Below, in pieces: positions 34,661-44,381 of a stretch of DNA of 64,000 nt. Under the pieces are notes generated by a model that was given only the letters and a program-made list of their open reading frames with translations, made no database searches and was not told the DNA's origin. The translations under genes and the position numbers were made by a program. The number at the start of each line of letters is the position of its first letter. Position 1 is the stretch's first letter. Origin of the DNA: Collimonas pratensis (GTDB taxonomy: Bacteria > Pseudomonadota > Gammaproteobacteria > Burkholderiales > Burkholderiaceae_D); the NCBI RefSeq assembly GCF_001584185.1, contig NZ_CP013234.1:310001-374000 (forward strand). The letters are read 5' to 3'.

Positions 34661-35080
34661 ATGAATTTGAATAAAGAAAAGAAAACAATTGGAATGTTCT
34701 CAAAAATAGATTCCCGGGAAAGCGCGCTCAAAGCGGTCAAAGACACATCCTTGGCATTTTTCTTTGTGGCGGCGTTGCAGGCCGCGTTTTCATTTGTCCT
34801 AGGCTATGGCCTTTTGCTTGATGCCATTACCTATGCTATTTGCGCGTTTTTGATTCGCAGGTTTAACAGTCGAGCTGCATCGATTATTGTTTTAATAGTC
34901 GCCACGGTGGCAGTCGGGATAACGATTGCAAACCTATTCGGACAGAAACTGGGCGGTGGGAACAATATTATTCTTTGCATTATTATTTTTTGGAGTGCGA
35001 TCCGTGCTGTTGAAGCAACCTTCAAGCTCCGTGGCCGCTTCTCGACCGAAGCAGTTGTCAATGAGCAGCCAAACCATTAG
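34661..35080 (+). CDS. Small membrane protein of unknown function
   Basis: The 139-residue protein starts at ATG 34661 after GGGGGAAGC, a good ribosome binding site. It has about four hydrophobic segments (residues 30-50, 52-66, 72-92 and 98-115) and a polar tail. No family is recognised. The gene is more AT-rich than its neighbours, which may point to acquisition. Confidence 0.65.
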   Translation: MNLNKEKKTIGMFSKIDSRESALKAVKDTSLAFFFVAALQAAFSFVLGYGLLLDAITYAICAFLIRRFNSRAASIIVLIVATVAVGITIANLFGQKLGGGNNIILCIIIFWSAIRAVEATFKLRGRFSTEAVVNEQPNH

Positions 35081-35171
35081 AGATAGTCACTCGAAGGTTT
35101 ATTGAATCGCACCGGCCTATCCGACATTAATAGGTGGATCGACAAGAGGCTGCGCCAAGTTAAGAATCCGT

Positions 35172-36107
35172 CTATTCTTGGGACGAGAGGCGATTCTTCT
35201 TGCAACAGGTGGCCGCGATCTGCTTGCCTGTCTGCAGGGCGCTGGCAAAATCGGCGTCAGACATTTGCGCGCCGATGTTGCGCCTTAGCTGTTCTTCCGA
35301 CAAAACGCTGCTTCTCGCATCCGCCTCGGCGACCTTATAGGCGAGGGATTGTTTGGCATCGCGCGGCAGCAGTTCGCCGGCTTCGTAGATTTGCGCCAGC
35401 AATGCCAGCGCAAATGGTTCGCCTTGCGCGGCGGCCGCTTTCAATTCGGTGACGGCTTCGGTTTTCCACTGCTGGACGACGGGATCGTCCGCGCTTTTTG
35501 CCAGGTTGATATCGCGGCCGTAGGGGCCTTCCATGAAGTAATCGATTTGCGCTTCGACTTTTCCTTCGCGCGCGGCGACTGCCAGGAAGGACATCCTTTC
35601 CTGTAGCTGGGCGGCATTGACGCCTGCGCACAATTCCAGCAATTTTTTCCGTTCATCCAGGAACTGGCTGAGCTCGGCGGCGCTATTGTATGCGGGAGCG
35701 GGGTCGTCGTTGCTGGCGCACACCGCTGTCGCCTGGTAGACATGGAAGGCCGCGTCTTTGTCGCCGGCCCTGGCCAGGCTATTCCATTTGGCGATGTACG
35801 CTTGCACCGTCAGCCCGCCGAGGTCGACCTGGCGGCCGCTTCGCGCATACACGGGGGTGGGCGGATGGGGAAGGGCGGCGAGGCCGCTTTCCTGTTCTGC
35901 GGCACCCGGGGCAAACGGCGATAGCAATACACTGTTGTTGGAAGAGGGGCCGGCAAGCGGAGCCTGGCTTGCGCTTTTCATGCTCAGCGGGTCGTCGGAA
36001 CTCCCTGTCATCGACAGATATATTCCCAGGCATGCAGCGGCCGCTGCCAGCAGCAGCGAATAGCGGATAGTCGGTTTCACGACATCGAGGAGACCTAGAG
36101 AAATCAT
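35172..36107 (-). CDS. Membrane-anchored helical-repeat protein of unknown function
   Basis: Starting at ATG 36107 (MISLGLLDVVKPTIRYSLLL), the product is 311 residues. One N-terminal membrane anchor (about residues 13-33) is followed by a Pro/Ser-rich spacer and a helical C-terminal half. That half has Sel1-like pieces such as AAQGEPFALALLAQIYEAGE, preceded by LAVAAREGKVEAQIDYF. It is probably periplasmic. The exported protein at 50087 has a similar layout, but I see no clear sequence match. Function unknown. Confidence 0.65.
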   Translation of the reverse strand: MISLGLLDVVKPTIRYSLLLAAAAACLGIYLSMTGSSDDPLSMKSASQAPLAGPSSNNSVLLSPFAPGAAEQESGLAALPHPPTPVYARSGRQVDLGGLTVQAYIAKWNSLARAGDKDAAFHVYQATAVCASNDDPAPAYNSAAELSQFLDERKKLLELCAGVNAAQLQERMSFLAVAAREGKVEAQIDYFMEGPYGRDINLAKSADDPVVQQWKTEAVTELKAAAAQGEPFALALLAQIYEAGELLPRDAKQSLAYKVAEADARSSVLSEEQLRRNIGAQMSDADFASALQTGKQIAATCCKKNRLSSQE

Positions 36108-36221
36108 TGAGCAGGACTGGTCGCGATGACTGTCTTCCAAAAAACCGCATCGCGCCAGGTGGTTTGCTACAGACCTGATGCCGGCATAGCGCAGCCGGCA
36201 TCAGGGTTTAGGCTGCTGCGC

Positions 36222-36701
36222 TTAATTCCACAGATAGCAATAGGCTTCGCTAGCTTCCAGGTTAGCGCCTTCGCTGCCGTTGGCCAGCAGTTTCTTGATA
36301 AAGCCATTCGGATGCGCCGAGTCAGGCGTGACGTTGCAGTTGTCGTGGACCCAGTGTATGCCATAGCCGCTGGTATACAGCTGGCCGCACATTTCCACCT
36401 TGTCGCCCAAGGCGAAGGCCGCCAGCGACTTCGGAATCGAAGTCGAATTCTTTTGGTAATCCGCAGCGTAGACGTTGTCCATGGCAACGTCATAAGTCCT
36501 GCCGTCCGAGTCCGCTTTGACGCTGATGTGCGTATGTGAAAGCTTCACGCCCTTGAGCGCCTTGCCGTCCGCAAAGGTCGGCTTGGCGTTGACGGTGCCG
36601 GTGAGATAGCTGCCTGCGGCGGCGTCGCAATCCGCTTGGCCGTCAGCCATGGCGTACATTGCCTGAGTCATCAGGCATAGGGAAACCAGGAATTTTTTCA
36701 T
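36222..36701 (-). CDS. Exported small protein of unknown function
   Basis: The 159-residue protein has a clear signal peptide (MKKFLVSLCLMTQAMYAMA) and a ribosome binding site GGAGAA. The mature part contains several Cys residues and ALGDKVEMCGQLYTSGYGIH. The short beta-rich layout resembles OB-fold exported proteins, but I cannot name a family with confidence. Confidence 0.65.
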   Translation of the reverse strand: MKKFLVSLCLMTQAMYAMADGQADCDAAAGSYLTGTVNAKPTFADGKALKGVKLSHTHISVKADSDGRTYDVAMDNVYAADYQKNSTSIPKSLAAFALGDKVEMCGQLYTSGYGIHWVHDNCNVTPDSAHPNGFIKKLLANGSEGANLEASEAYCYLWN

Positions 36702-37089
36702 TTACCTATTCTCCTTCATATTTCTATAGTGTCGATCGGTTAATAAAGCAGGGGATTTTTGCTTCCACCGTGGCGCCGTATGGATTTTGTCTGGCGAGCG
36801 CCTTATCCTCGAGCAAGCCAGGATATGACCCTGGCAGCCTATAGAAAGTAACAGTTATTTATTACGCAACGATGACTTTCGGCAATATTATTCCGTTGTC
36901 ATTGGGTAGTTTCCACCTTGCCTGTCGCTCAATGCGGTGTAAAGAAGGTGGTGGCGGCAAGCGCGGCTCCTACCGTCGACTTTGGGAAGCGGCGATCTGT
37001 TGAGGGCGTTGATGATTTTGGCGGATGCCGGTGGCGGGGCATGCGTCCGGCGCCATCATCGGTTGCGCGGCGACGGTAAAACCGTTGTC
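36702..37089. other. Intergenic gap without recognised gene
   Basis: This roughly 390-base gap between the exported protein and the GH114 gene has only short open frames that look antisense or random. The part from 36840 to 36910 is AT-rich. No terminator or repeat could be defined clearly. Confidence 0.5.
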
Positions 37090-37935
37090 CTACCGTTCGC
37101 AGCTGTAGCGCAGGCTGTCGTTCAAGGCCAACGGCAGCACCAGCGTATGGAAGTTGCGTGCGCGCGCGTCTGCGCATAGCGTCTGGCGCGCGGTGACGTC
37201 GGTGGCGTAAGAACTTGCATACTCGGCGTTGAACACGGGTTTGCCATTGAGGGTGAAGCTCTGGTAAGCGTCGCATTCGTTGTACGAGTGGCACTCCTCG
37301 TTGACCGCAAAATCGAAGTCGCCGACAAGCTCGGCTAGCTGCCGCACGTCATTTTTCAAGGCAACGGCCAGTTTGCGCTGATGCGCTTCGCTCGCCAGAA
37401 AACGGTTGTATTCCAGTTGCGTGGCGGCGCTCAGCGAAAAGCCGCTTGGATTGGCATAGCCATCGACATTGTCTGGCTCAACGCCGTTGCATCCCTTGCT
37501 TAGCGCCAGGTCCAGGCGCGTCCGCATGATCTTCCGGACATTGGCTGAGCGCGTGTCGAGCCAGTTTTCTCCTTCCCACTCGCTGAGTGCGCGGCCTATG
37601 TCGGCAGCCTGGAAGCTGGCGAAATCGGAACGCCAATTCTCGGCGCTGCCCGCTGAAAAATAACACACCACTTTTTTCCCGGCGGCTTGCAGTGCCTGAA
37701 TAGTAGCTATCGGCGTATCGAACAGATCTATGTCGTAGACCGCCACCGGATAAGAGGTGTTGATCTTTTCTTTCAGCTGCCATTGCCAGGTATCGTTCAG
37801 GGCTGGCCGCCACATCGCCGATGGCGCCGGTGCAATCCTGGGCGAATCCGCTGGCGGTGCGTTGCTGCCGCCACAGGCAGCGATAAGCAAAGAGAGAGCG
37901 CCAGCCAGGAGAGTATTTTTTACAATGGCGTTCAT
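37090..37935 (-). CDS. GH114 family lipoprotein (endo-alpha-1,4-polygalactosaminidase-like)
   Basis: The 281-residue protein has a lipoprotein signal (LLAGALSLLIAACGGSN, lipid Cys 21) and a short spacer. A GH114 TIM-barrel domain follows: WQWQLKEKINTSYPVAVYDIDLFDT, KKVVCYFSAGSAENWR, then GCNGVEPDNVDGYANPSG and FAVNEECHSYNECDAY, where the acidic pairs lie at strand ends. Members hydrolyse alpha-1,4-linked galactosamine polymers, as found in fungal walls and some biofilms. The surface location fits attack on a polymer outside the cell. Confidence 0.85.
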   Translation of the reverse strand: MNAIVKNTLLAGALSLLIAACGGSNAPPADSPRIAPAPSAMWRPALNDTWQWQLKEKINTSYPVAVYDIDLFDTPIATIQALQAAGKKVVCYFSAGSAENWRSDFASFQAADIGRALSEWEGENWLDTRSANVRKIMRTRLDLALSKGCNGVEPDNVDGYANPSGFSLSAATQLEYNRFLASEAHQRKLAVALKNDVRQLAELVGDFDFAVNEECHSYNECDAYQSFTLNGKPVFNAEYASSYATDVTARQTLCADARARNFHTLVLPLALNDSLRYSCER

Positions 37936-37999
37936 TGCCGATTCCGAGAGTCGCTGTCTGAATTGAAGCTGAAGCAGGATGTTTGCGGATAGTGAAAAA

Positions 38000-39172
38000 T
38001 CAAAGCGGATGCGCGCAAAAGCCGTTCAATGCCGCTTGCACTGCCTGCTCCGTCAACGCAATCCGACGTCTGGCTTCCGCCCGCTTGTGGGAAGGAATAG
38101 TGGCGAGATCAGGTTGAGCAATGTCGTCGCAGCGGAGCTGGTAATCACCGTCAGGCCGAGCACTGGCGCCGACTTCTTGCCAGAAATCGTCGTAATTGGC
38201 GAGCACCTTGCCGGTGCGTACTTGATGGAACAGGACCCGGTTCTGATTCCCGACCAGGATCAGTTTCTTGCAGCCATAGGCCTGCCCGATCTCGCGTACC
38301 AGGCGCAGCATCAGGCTTTTCGGCCGCAAGCCGAACATGTCGCGGGTGGCGCGCCGTACCTGTTCCTGTGTATCGCTGCCGCGCGGTCCTTGCAGGCAGC
38401 CGATGCCGATGCATGGCATCGAACTGTCGCGGTGAAAAGTAAACGCGATCGAGAACAAAAGCTGTCGATCACAACAGAGCATCAGGGTCAGCTCGCCCTC
38501 GCGGTCAAGCGTGGCGACGGACGCCAGTCGAATCTCATAGACCGTCCCGGATTTTCCGCTGAAGCCGCCCAGCGATACCGGCGCTGCGCTTGCGCGCAAG
38601 ACTAGCGGGGCAAGGCCTTGCTGATAGATGAAGTCGTAATGATTCACCAACAGATTGAGTCGCTCTCGGCGATCCTGCAGACGCAGCGACTGGTAGGGGC
38701 GGTAGATTTTTTGCAATAGCCTGGGAGTCGCTGCCGCCAGCTGGGCCCGCATCGGCGTAGCGTTCCAATAGCTTAGCCATTGCTGGGTCACCTGATAGTG
38801 CAGCATGCCCCGGGCAGTCAGCTTGATGCGTTTTGCCAGACGCGAGATGCCCGGACGCGAGTGTGCAAGGCAGGTGTACAAGCTGACGCGGGCTGGGCCA
38901 GCCGCTTGCGTTCTGGCAGGCGCTGCCGATTGCAAGGCGAACAGATATTGCAGCCTGGAGAAAATCCCCTGGCTTGGCCTGTCTCCGCTCAGGGCGTTTG
39001 CCGGCGCTCGCTTCAAGATGCGAGCCGGGATATTGGAAAGCAAAGATGAAACCAGGAAGAGAGCTGGTACTGCGCAGCCTACCCATACGGACGCCATGTC
39101 CGCAAACAGTAAAGGCAGCAGCGCTATCGAGGGCAGCGCTCGCCTGTATTCAGATTTGAAATGCATAGCCAT
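38000..39172 (-). CDS. VirK/YbjX family protein (DUF535)
   Basis: The 390-residue protein carries DUF535 in its C-terminal two thirds. HYDFIYQQGLAPLVLRASAA, LTLMLCCDRQLLFSIAFTFH, IGIGCLQGPRG and RATRDMFGLRPKSLMLRLVR are the conserved blocks. The first 50 residues contain a hydrophobic stretch. VirK/YbjX proteins affect surface and virulence traits in enterobacteria by an unresolved mechanism. ATG 39166 is an equally possible start. Confidence 0.82.
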   Translation of the reverse strand: MAMHFKSEYRRALPSIALLPLLFADMASVWVGCAVPALFLVSSLLSNIPARILKRAPANALSGDRPSQGIFSRLQYLFALQSAAPARTQAAGPARVSLYTCLAHSRPGISRLAKRIKLTARGMLHYQVTQQWLSYWNATPMRAQLAAATPRLLQKIYRPYQSLRLQDRRERLNLLVNHYDFIYQQGLAPLVLRASAAPVSLGGFSGKSGTVYEIRLASVATLDREGELTLMLCCDRQLLFSIAFTFHRDSSMPCIGIGCLQGPRGSDTQEQVRRATRDMFGLRPKSLMLRLVREIGQAYGCKKLILVGNQNRVLFHQVRTGKVLANYDDFWQEVGASARPDGDYQLRCDDIAQPDLATIPSHKRAEARRRIALTEQAVQAALNGFCAHPL

Positions 39173-39315
39173 ATCAGAGCAAAGAGATATTTATCGGACC
39201 TATCTGCTCTGTATGTGCAACGAGAAAGCGAAAATGACGCTCTGTTACAAATTATTTTTTCATCTCGCAATGACGGCCAGGGATTTTGCTGGCTCCCAAC
39301 AAATGGCCGCGCCGC

Positions 39316-41847
39316 TCAGAACTCGAAAGTATTGGTCAACAACAGGGTACGGGATGGCTCGACACCTACCGTGGAAGTGGCAAAGTCGCTGTAGAGGCGC
39401 CGATTGAAGAGGTTCTTGATCCCCAGCGTGGTCGACCAGTGCCTTGACCTGTAATAGATGCTGGCATCGGTGCGCGTCTGGCCCGCGATGTGGCCGAGCA
39501 CGTCGCTGTCCGGCACCGCCGTATAACCGCTGCGCGCCGTCAGCCCAATACCTGCGCCCCAGCCGCGCCAGGCTTCCGACTGCAAATCATAGGTGGTCCA
39601 CAGACTGGCGCGATGTCGCGGAAACTGCGAGATTTGCGGATCCTGGTCTGGCGGTTTGGCGTATTGAAAGGCGATATAGCTGTAACTTGCGGTCAAATTC
39701 CAGCCGGGCATCAGCCGCCCCGCGAAGTTCAGTTCGATGCCGCGGCTGATGGTGGATGGCAGCAGCACGTAATCGCTATAAGAGGTCGCCGTAATCGGGC
39801 CACTGAGCTGGTACAGGACGTCTTTATGGGTGGCCCGGAAAATCGCCGCGGAGAATGTCGCGCGATTGTTCAGCAGATTGAGCTTGACGCCTATTTCGAC
39901 TGACCTGCCGATGGTCGGCGGGGCGACGACGACACCTGGCGGGCCGCCATTCAGGGTGGAGTCAAGCACCGTGCTGCCCGGCGTGAAGCTGCGGAAAGTA
40001 TTGGCGTACAGCGCCGTATTCTCGTTGAGCCGGTAGGCGACGCCAACGTTATAGACGGGGGCATTCTTGGGAGGGGAAGTGTCGTGCTCTACGCCGTTAC
40101 TGTCCGTATCGGTGGAAAAATTATTACGTTCCTGCTCGTGACCGACATTCGCCAGCACATGCCAGCGGCCCCAGGTTACCTGGTCTTGCAAGAAAAAATT
40201 GGTGTAATAGAAAGTATCGTCGGTGGTGATCAGACTGGCTGGGGCGGATACGGGCGGAAGATCCAATCCGGACGGCGGCCAGGGGACGATGACGCCGCCC
40301 AGCGGGCTTACATCGCTATAGGATCCCAGCCGTGTCTGGCCATAACTCATGCCGGCCAGCAGCGTATGTTGCAGCGGCCCGGTCTGGAAGCTGGCGCGCA
40401 CGCTGTTCTCAATGTTGCGGGTGTAGCTCGTGACACTCGACTGATCGGGAAAACAAATGCCGTCGCTTGCGCCGACGAAAGATGGGAAGCAATTAGCGTA
40501 TCCCGCCGCGTTATAGCGCAGCTTGGTATAGTGCGCCTTGCTGAGAAACGCCCAGCCTGGCGCCAAGCGTTGCTCAAGATCGTAGAAAAGCTCCGTTTTT
40601 GCGGCAAAGCTGTGATCGTCAGGCCGCCCCCAAGGCGAAGTATGCTGATCTGGTCCGGGGCCTTGTGCTGTCAGTTCGGCACTCTGATAGCCGCCAAACG
40701 GAGAATGGTTGAGCTGATGGCTGAAGCCCGCGGCGATGGTGGTGCCGTCATGTTTGTAACCGACCGATGGCGCCAGGTAGAGCTCGCGTGCGCCGTCGTA
40801 GCCGTCGAATGTGCGCGCATCGTCTGTGGCGGAGATCACTGTACGATAGGTCCAGGTTCGATCTGCCGACAGACTGCCAGCCAGATCGAGTGCTGCGCGC
40901 CGGTGGCCATCGTTGCCTATCTCCAGCGTTGCCTCCCTGATCGTATTTGCCTGCGGTCGTTTGGTGACGATGTTGACGGCGCCGCCTGGCTCCATCGGTC
41001 CGCCGGTAATGATGGAGTCGGCACCCCCCAACACTTCCACGCGCTCAATCGCCGCTATCGGAGTATCCAGCGAAGTAATCGCGCTTGAACCGGCTCCTCG
41101 GCCATTGATCACATTGGTCAGCGAGACCAGGTCCGCCACGCCGTTCTTCATGACCGGTGCGATAAAACCTCTGACGTAGATGGTGGCGGCCTGGTCAACT
41201 CCGCTGCCGCGCGCATAGGTGACTGCGCTGACGTTGCGCAAGGTATCCACCACCGATTGCGCCTGCTGGCTCTCCATCAGATCCGTTGTGACTCCCTGAA
41301 TTGACTGGGGGATGTTGGCCAGCAGCGTATCGGTACGGGTGGCAGAGCGGGTGTCGCGCATGATGAATCCGGTGTCATGGTAGCCGTGGTAAGTGTCGAC
41401 GGAATTAGTGACGATGACCGGCGGCAGCACCGACGGCTCGGGTTCGGTGGAGACAATCGGCGCCGGCAGAACTTCTGCAGCAATCGGCAATGCCGTTTTG
41501 ACAGCAACGCGATGCACGCCAAATGAGCCGTCGGGATTGGCGACGGCTTCCAGGCCGCTTCCCTGCATTGCCTCTCGCAGCGCGTCCTGTACAGTGAGGC
41601 TGCCGCTGACCCCGACTGATTTCAAGGACCCCACCAGTGCCGGATCAAACAGGATGATGCCTCTGACGGAGCGGGCAATCGCTACCAGTACTTGCTCCAG
41701 CTGGCCGGCAGGGATATTGAAGCTGACTTTGGCCGGCTGAGCCGACGCTGCGTATGCCGGACTCACCCAAACCGACGTGGTGGCGGCGACCAGCGCCGAT
41801 ACGGCAAGGGAAGAGATCAAGACGCTGGCTGAACAACGATATTGCAT
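39316..41847 (-). CDS. TonB-dependent siderophore receptor with N-terminal signalling domain (FecA-like)
   Basis: Taking ATG 41847, the precursor is 843 residues with a signal peptide ending SPAYA. An STN signalling domain follows (VSFNIPAGQLEQVLVAIARS, then GVSGSLTVQDALREAMQGSG), then a plug domain (LANIPQSIQGVTTDLMES) and a 22-strand barrel ending LLLTNTFEF, with the terminal aromatic Phe needed for assembly. The STN domain talks to a FecR-type protein, and the FecR and FecI genes follow upstream on the same strand. It probably imports a ferric siderophore; no biosynthesis genes are near, so it may take up a foreign one. Confidence 0.9.
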   Translation of the reverse strand: MQYRCSASVLISSLAVSALVAATTSVWVSPAYAASAQPAKVSFNIPAGQLEQVLVAIARSVRGIILFDPALVGSLKSVGVSGSLTVQDALREAMQGSGLEAVANPDGSFGVHRVAVKTALPIAAEVLPAPIVSTEPEPSVLPPVIVTNSVDTYHGYHDTGFIMRDTRSATRTDTLLANIPQSIQGVTTDLMESQQAQSVVDTLRNVSAVTYARGSGVDQAATIYVRGFIAPVMKNGVADLVSLTNVINGRGAGSSAITSLDTPIAAIERVEVLGGADSIITGGPMEPGGAVNIVTKRPQANTIREATLEIGNDGHRRAALDLAGSLSADRTWTYRTVISATDDARTFDGYDGARELYLAPSVGYKHDGTTIAAGFSHQLNHSPFGGYQSAELTAQGPGPDQHTSPWGRPDDHSFAAKTELFYDLEQRLAPGWAFLSKAHYTKLRYNAAGYANCFPSFVGASDGICFPDQSSVTSYTRNIENSVRASFQTGPLQHTLLAGMSYGQTRLGSYSDVSPLGGVIVPWPPSGLDLPPVSAPASLITTDDTFYYTNFFLQDQVTWGRWHVLANVGHEQERNNFSTDTDSNGVEHDTSPPKNAPVYNVGVAYRLNENTALYANTFRSFTPGSTVLDSTLNGGPPGVVVAPPTIGRSVEIGVKLNLLNNRATFSAAIFRATHKDVLYQLSGPITATSYSDYVLLPSTISRGIELNFAGRLMPGWNLTASYSYIAFQYAKPPDQDPQISQFPRHRASLWTTYDLQSEAWRGWGAGIGLTARSGYTAVPDSDVLGHIAGQTRTDASIYYRSRHWSTTLGIKNLFNRRLYSDFATSTVGVEPSRTLLLTNTFEF

Positions 41848-41995
41848 GGCTGTGGGGAAGGGGAGTGCCTTAGACAATCTGCTGACTGCTGCGGTCCAGG
41901 AGATTGGCGGTTGATGAACTACCGTCGCATGAAGCGACCATGGCGGCTGGATTGGGGGAGCTGAGATTCACACAAGCTACGCTATGCCACACTGG

Positions 41996-42943
41996 TTATG
42001 CCCGCGCAGAAATCGTGACCCAGTATGGCGTAAAGCGCGCAACCGCAACCGGCAGGGTGGCCGCCAGTGCATCGAGCGCATGATCGCTGTCATCCAGTGG
42101 AAAGGCGCCGCTGACCCTGAGCTGCGCCACGGCAGGGTCCACCCGGATCACGCCGCGCCGATAGGGGCGCAAGGCGCCAATCACATCGATCAAAGCGGCG
42201 TCAAATGCCGTGTAGTAGCCATCGACCCACGAATTTTCGCCGCCGCGATTGCTCTGGACTGCGGCAATTGCGCTCCGATCGAACCAGGTATGCTGGCCCG
42301 GCTGCAGCTGTCCGCTCTGGCCGTTCAGCGTTGCCAGGTTGGTCAGCGACTGCAGGGAAACGACTTCTGTGCGTTCTGCTGCAGAGCGGAGCAATAAGGT
42401 GCCGCTCAGGGTGCTTGCACTGCCATGTGCGGTTTCTATCACGAACGGATGCCGGGCCTGCGCGGCGACCTCGATCTGCAATTCACCCGTCGCCAGCTTG
42501 AGCAAGCGACGGCCTTGGTCGAGCCAGCGGTCGGCAGAGCTGCGCGCGTTCAATGTGACGACACTGCCGTCGGCCAGCGTGAAGGTCTGGCGCTCGCCGG
42601 TGCCGGTGTGCAGGTCGGCATTCATGCCCAGGATCGGCGTCACCTGATTGACAAGTAGCCCGGCGCCAACGCCCAAACCAGCCAAGACCGCGATCCGCTG
42701 CAGTGCCTTGCGGCGTTCTTTCTTTTGCTGCAAGGTGACACGTAATACCTCGGTAGTTGCGCCCAATTGACGTGGCACATCGAACTGACGCACCGACTTG
42801 GCCAGATTGGCATAAGCCCGTTCGTGGCGCGGGTCGGCGCTACGCCAATGCTCAAAAGCAGCGCGTTCGGCGTTGGGGAGATCCGGCAGTTCCAAGCGCA
42901 GCATCCATTCAATCGCTTGCTCGACGATTTTTTCTTCGCTCAT
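41996..42943 (-). CDS. FecR-type anti-sigma regulator
   Basis: ATG 42943 (MSEEKIVEQAIEWMLRL) gives 315 residues. The N-terminal FecR helical region includes FEHWRSADPRHERAYANL, a single membrane segment lies near residue 90-108 (IAVLAGLGVGAGLLVNQV), and the periplasmic FecR domain follows with HTGTGERQTFTLADGSVVTLNARS. It passes the receptor's signal to the sigma factor encoded 10 bases upstream. Confidence 0.9.
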   Translation of the reverse strand: MSEEKIVEQAIEWMLRLELPDLPNAERAAFEHWRSADPRHERAYANLAKSVRQFDVPRQLGATTEVLRVTLQQKKERRKALQRIAVLAGLGVGAGLLVNQVTPILGMNADLHTGTGERQTFTLADGSVVTLNARSSADRWLDQGRRLLKLATGELQIEVAAQARHPFVIETAHGSASTLSGTLLLRSAAERTEVVSLQSLTNLATLNGQSGQLQPGQHTWFDRSAIAAVQSNRGGENSWVDGYYTAFDAALIDVIGALRPYRRGVIRVDPAVAQLRVSGAFPLDDSDHALDALAATLPVAVARFTPYWVTISARA

Positions 42944-42952
42944 GGTCAAGAT

Positions 42953-43474
42953 TCAGGCAAGCGGCGCAAAGGAGCAGGCCTTGTAGCATTGCAGGAGCCC
43001 CTTTGCTACGTATCTTCTGGCGACGCTTGCCGAGATACCCAGTTGCCGCGCGATTTCCGGATAAGTCAGATCATCGAGTTTATAGAGCAAGAAGGCGGCG
43101 CATTCCCGAGAAGACAGTCCGGCCAGCGTACGGTCCATGGCGCGCAAGGCCTCAAGCAACAGCATTTGATCTTCCGGCGAACTGGCATATTGCTCGCTGC
43201 TGCTGTGCTCGAGCGCCTGCAGGCAAGCCTGTTCAAGGTCGCGCCGGCGCCAGATTTCATAAACGATGCGCTGCGAGATGGTGGTCAATAACGCTTTAGG
43301 TTCGCGAATATGCTGCGTAAGCGGAGCTGCCAGCAATTGTGCGAAGGTTTCGGCAGCAACATCATCGGCAGCAAATGCATCGCCGACGCTACGGCGCAGA
43401 CGCGCCCGCAGCCAGCCATGATGGGCAACGAAGATGGCCTCGATATTATTAGCGTCAATTGATGAACTGGTCAC
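42953..43474 (-). CDS. ECF sigma factor, FecI family
   Basis: The start is GTG 43474, with AGGA nine bases upstream, giving 173 residues. Region 2 is seen in IEAIFVAHHGWLRARLRRSV and region 4 in LAGLSSRECAAFLLYKLDDL, then TYPEIARQLGISASVARRYVA. FecI-type factors transcribe the linked receptor gene when iron is scarce and substrate is bound. No clear Fur box was found upstream. Confidence 0.9.
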   Translation of the reverse strand: MTSSSIDANNIEAIFVAHHGWLRARLRRSVGDAFAADDVAAETFAQLLAAPLTQHIREPKALLTTISQRIVYEIWRRRDLEQACLQALEHSSSEQYASSPEDQMLLLEALRAMDRTLAGLSSRECAAFLLYKLDDLTYPEIARQLGISASVARRYVAKGLLQCYKACSFAPLA

Positions 43475-44110
43475 AATGGCAATCCTGTTGTATCTGAACT
43501 AGCAGCCCCAACACGGTGCATGGGGTAAAACCTGTAAAAACGGTCACTACGCAAAGTACAGCGTCGCTGCCGGTCCGGCCGCATCGAAAGCTCGTCGCTG
43601 CGGCATAAGCATGTGCGGCCGACAGGCTGGGCGGATGCTGCTTCCCACGTGGAATTGACGATTAGGCAACTGCTGGCATTTCGGCGAATGGTGTCGCAAG
43701 CGCGACATTTTAGCGCTATCTTATCCCTATATTTCTGATTGCGCCTTCTAATGTAACTTTATGTACACGTAAAAAATGCGCGTTTTTAAAGAAGCAGGGC
43801 AGCAAAACATATCTGGCACCAGTCGCCTTGAGTGAAGGTTTATGGGCAGGAAAAGTCAGCTATTGGGGTGGAGTCGCCACAAATGATGAAGCGATTCGAC
43901 TGATGTGTACTCCAGTTCAATAACTCGCGTAGCGCCTCTACATCCAAATAGTTTGAGTCAAAGAAGAGGGCTGTATTTTCAACGCCCGATACCGATCGCT
44001 TTACATGGGGGCTAAAGATGTCAGTAGAGGCATAGAAATAGGAAGAAAATTGCTGTAGGCCGCCTAGCAGCTGTAGCAGAAACTCGGCTTTACCACTAAA
44101 GCGCCGTCCG
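43475..44110 (-). pseudogene. Remnant zone: open minus-strand frame without a start codon
   Basis: On the minus strand a frame ending with TAA at about 43845 stays open back to about 44145 and reads like protein (GKAEFLLQLLGGLQQFSSYF, then YASTDIFSPHVKRSVSGVE and ENTALFFDSNYLDVEALREL). No ATG/GTG/TTG lies in a sensible place, so it is probably a decayed or truncated gene. An overlapping plus-strand frame ends at 43923 and also lacks a start. A hairpin GCTAACCGC-CCT-GCGGTTAGC lies at about 44112-44132. I recognise no family. Confidence 0.35.
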
Positions 44111-44177
44111 CTAACCGCCCTGCGGTTAGCGCCTTTTGAAATCTCTTAGTCAGAGCGTCTGCCCTCTCCGAAAGCCC

Positions 44178-44363
44178 TCAGGCGAAATAAGTCCGGATTT
44201 CACCGACTCGTTCAGATTGTCCAAGTGCTGCGGCCGCAATCTCCTCCGCCTCTCTGGGTCTTCCAAGCGGCACACGCGATATCATTTCGCCGAAGCTATT
44301 CAAGCGCTCCTGTGTCAGCCCGATTTTTTGGCAATCGGAGTGTTGTATGGCCATTCTTTGCAA
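44178..44363 (-). pseudogene. C-terminal fragment of a short-chain dehydrogenase/reductase
   Basis: The minus-strand frame includes LTQERLNSFGEMISRVPLGR and then PREAEEIAAAALG. This is the typical SDR stretch (…RVPLGR.GE.EEIA.AALFLAS) near the C-terminus of that family. The NAD-binding and catalytic parts are missing, and the sequence loses similarity after AAAAL, as if frameshifted. It lies against the end of the HxlR gene, so it is the stump of a deleted oxidoreductase gene. Confidence 0.6.
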
Positions 44364-44381
44364 ACGGCAGAGAAGCTGACT

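Noticed and set aside
43475-43750. Possible Fur box upstream of the FecI gene
   Set aside because: No sequence close to GATAATGATAATCATTATC was found, so iron control by Fur could not be supported from sequence.
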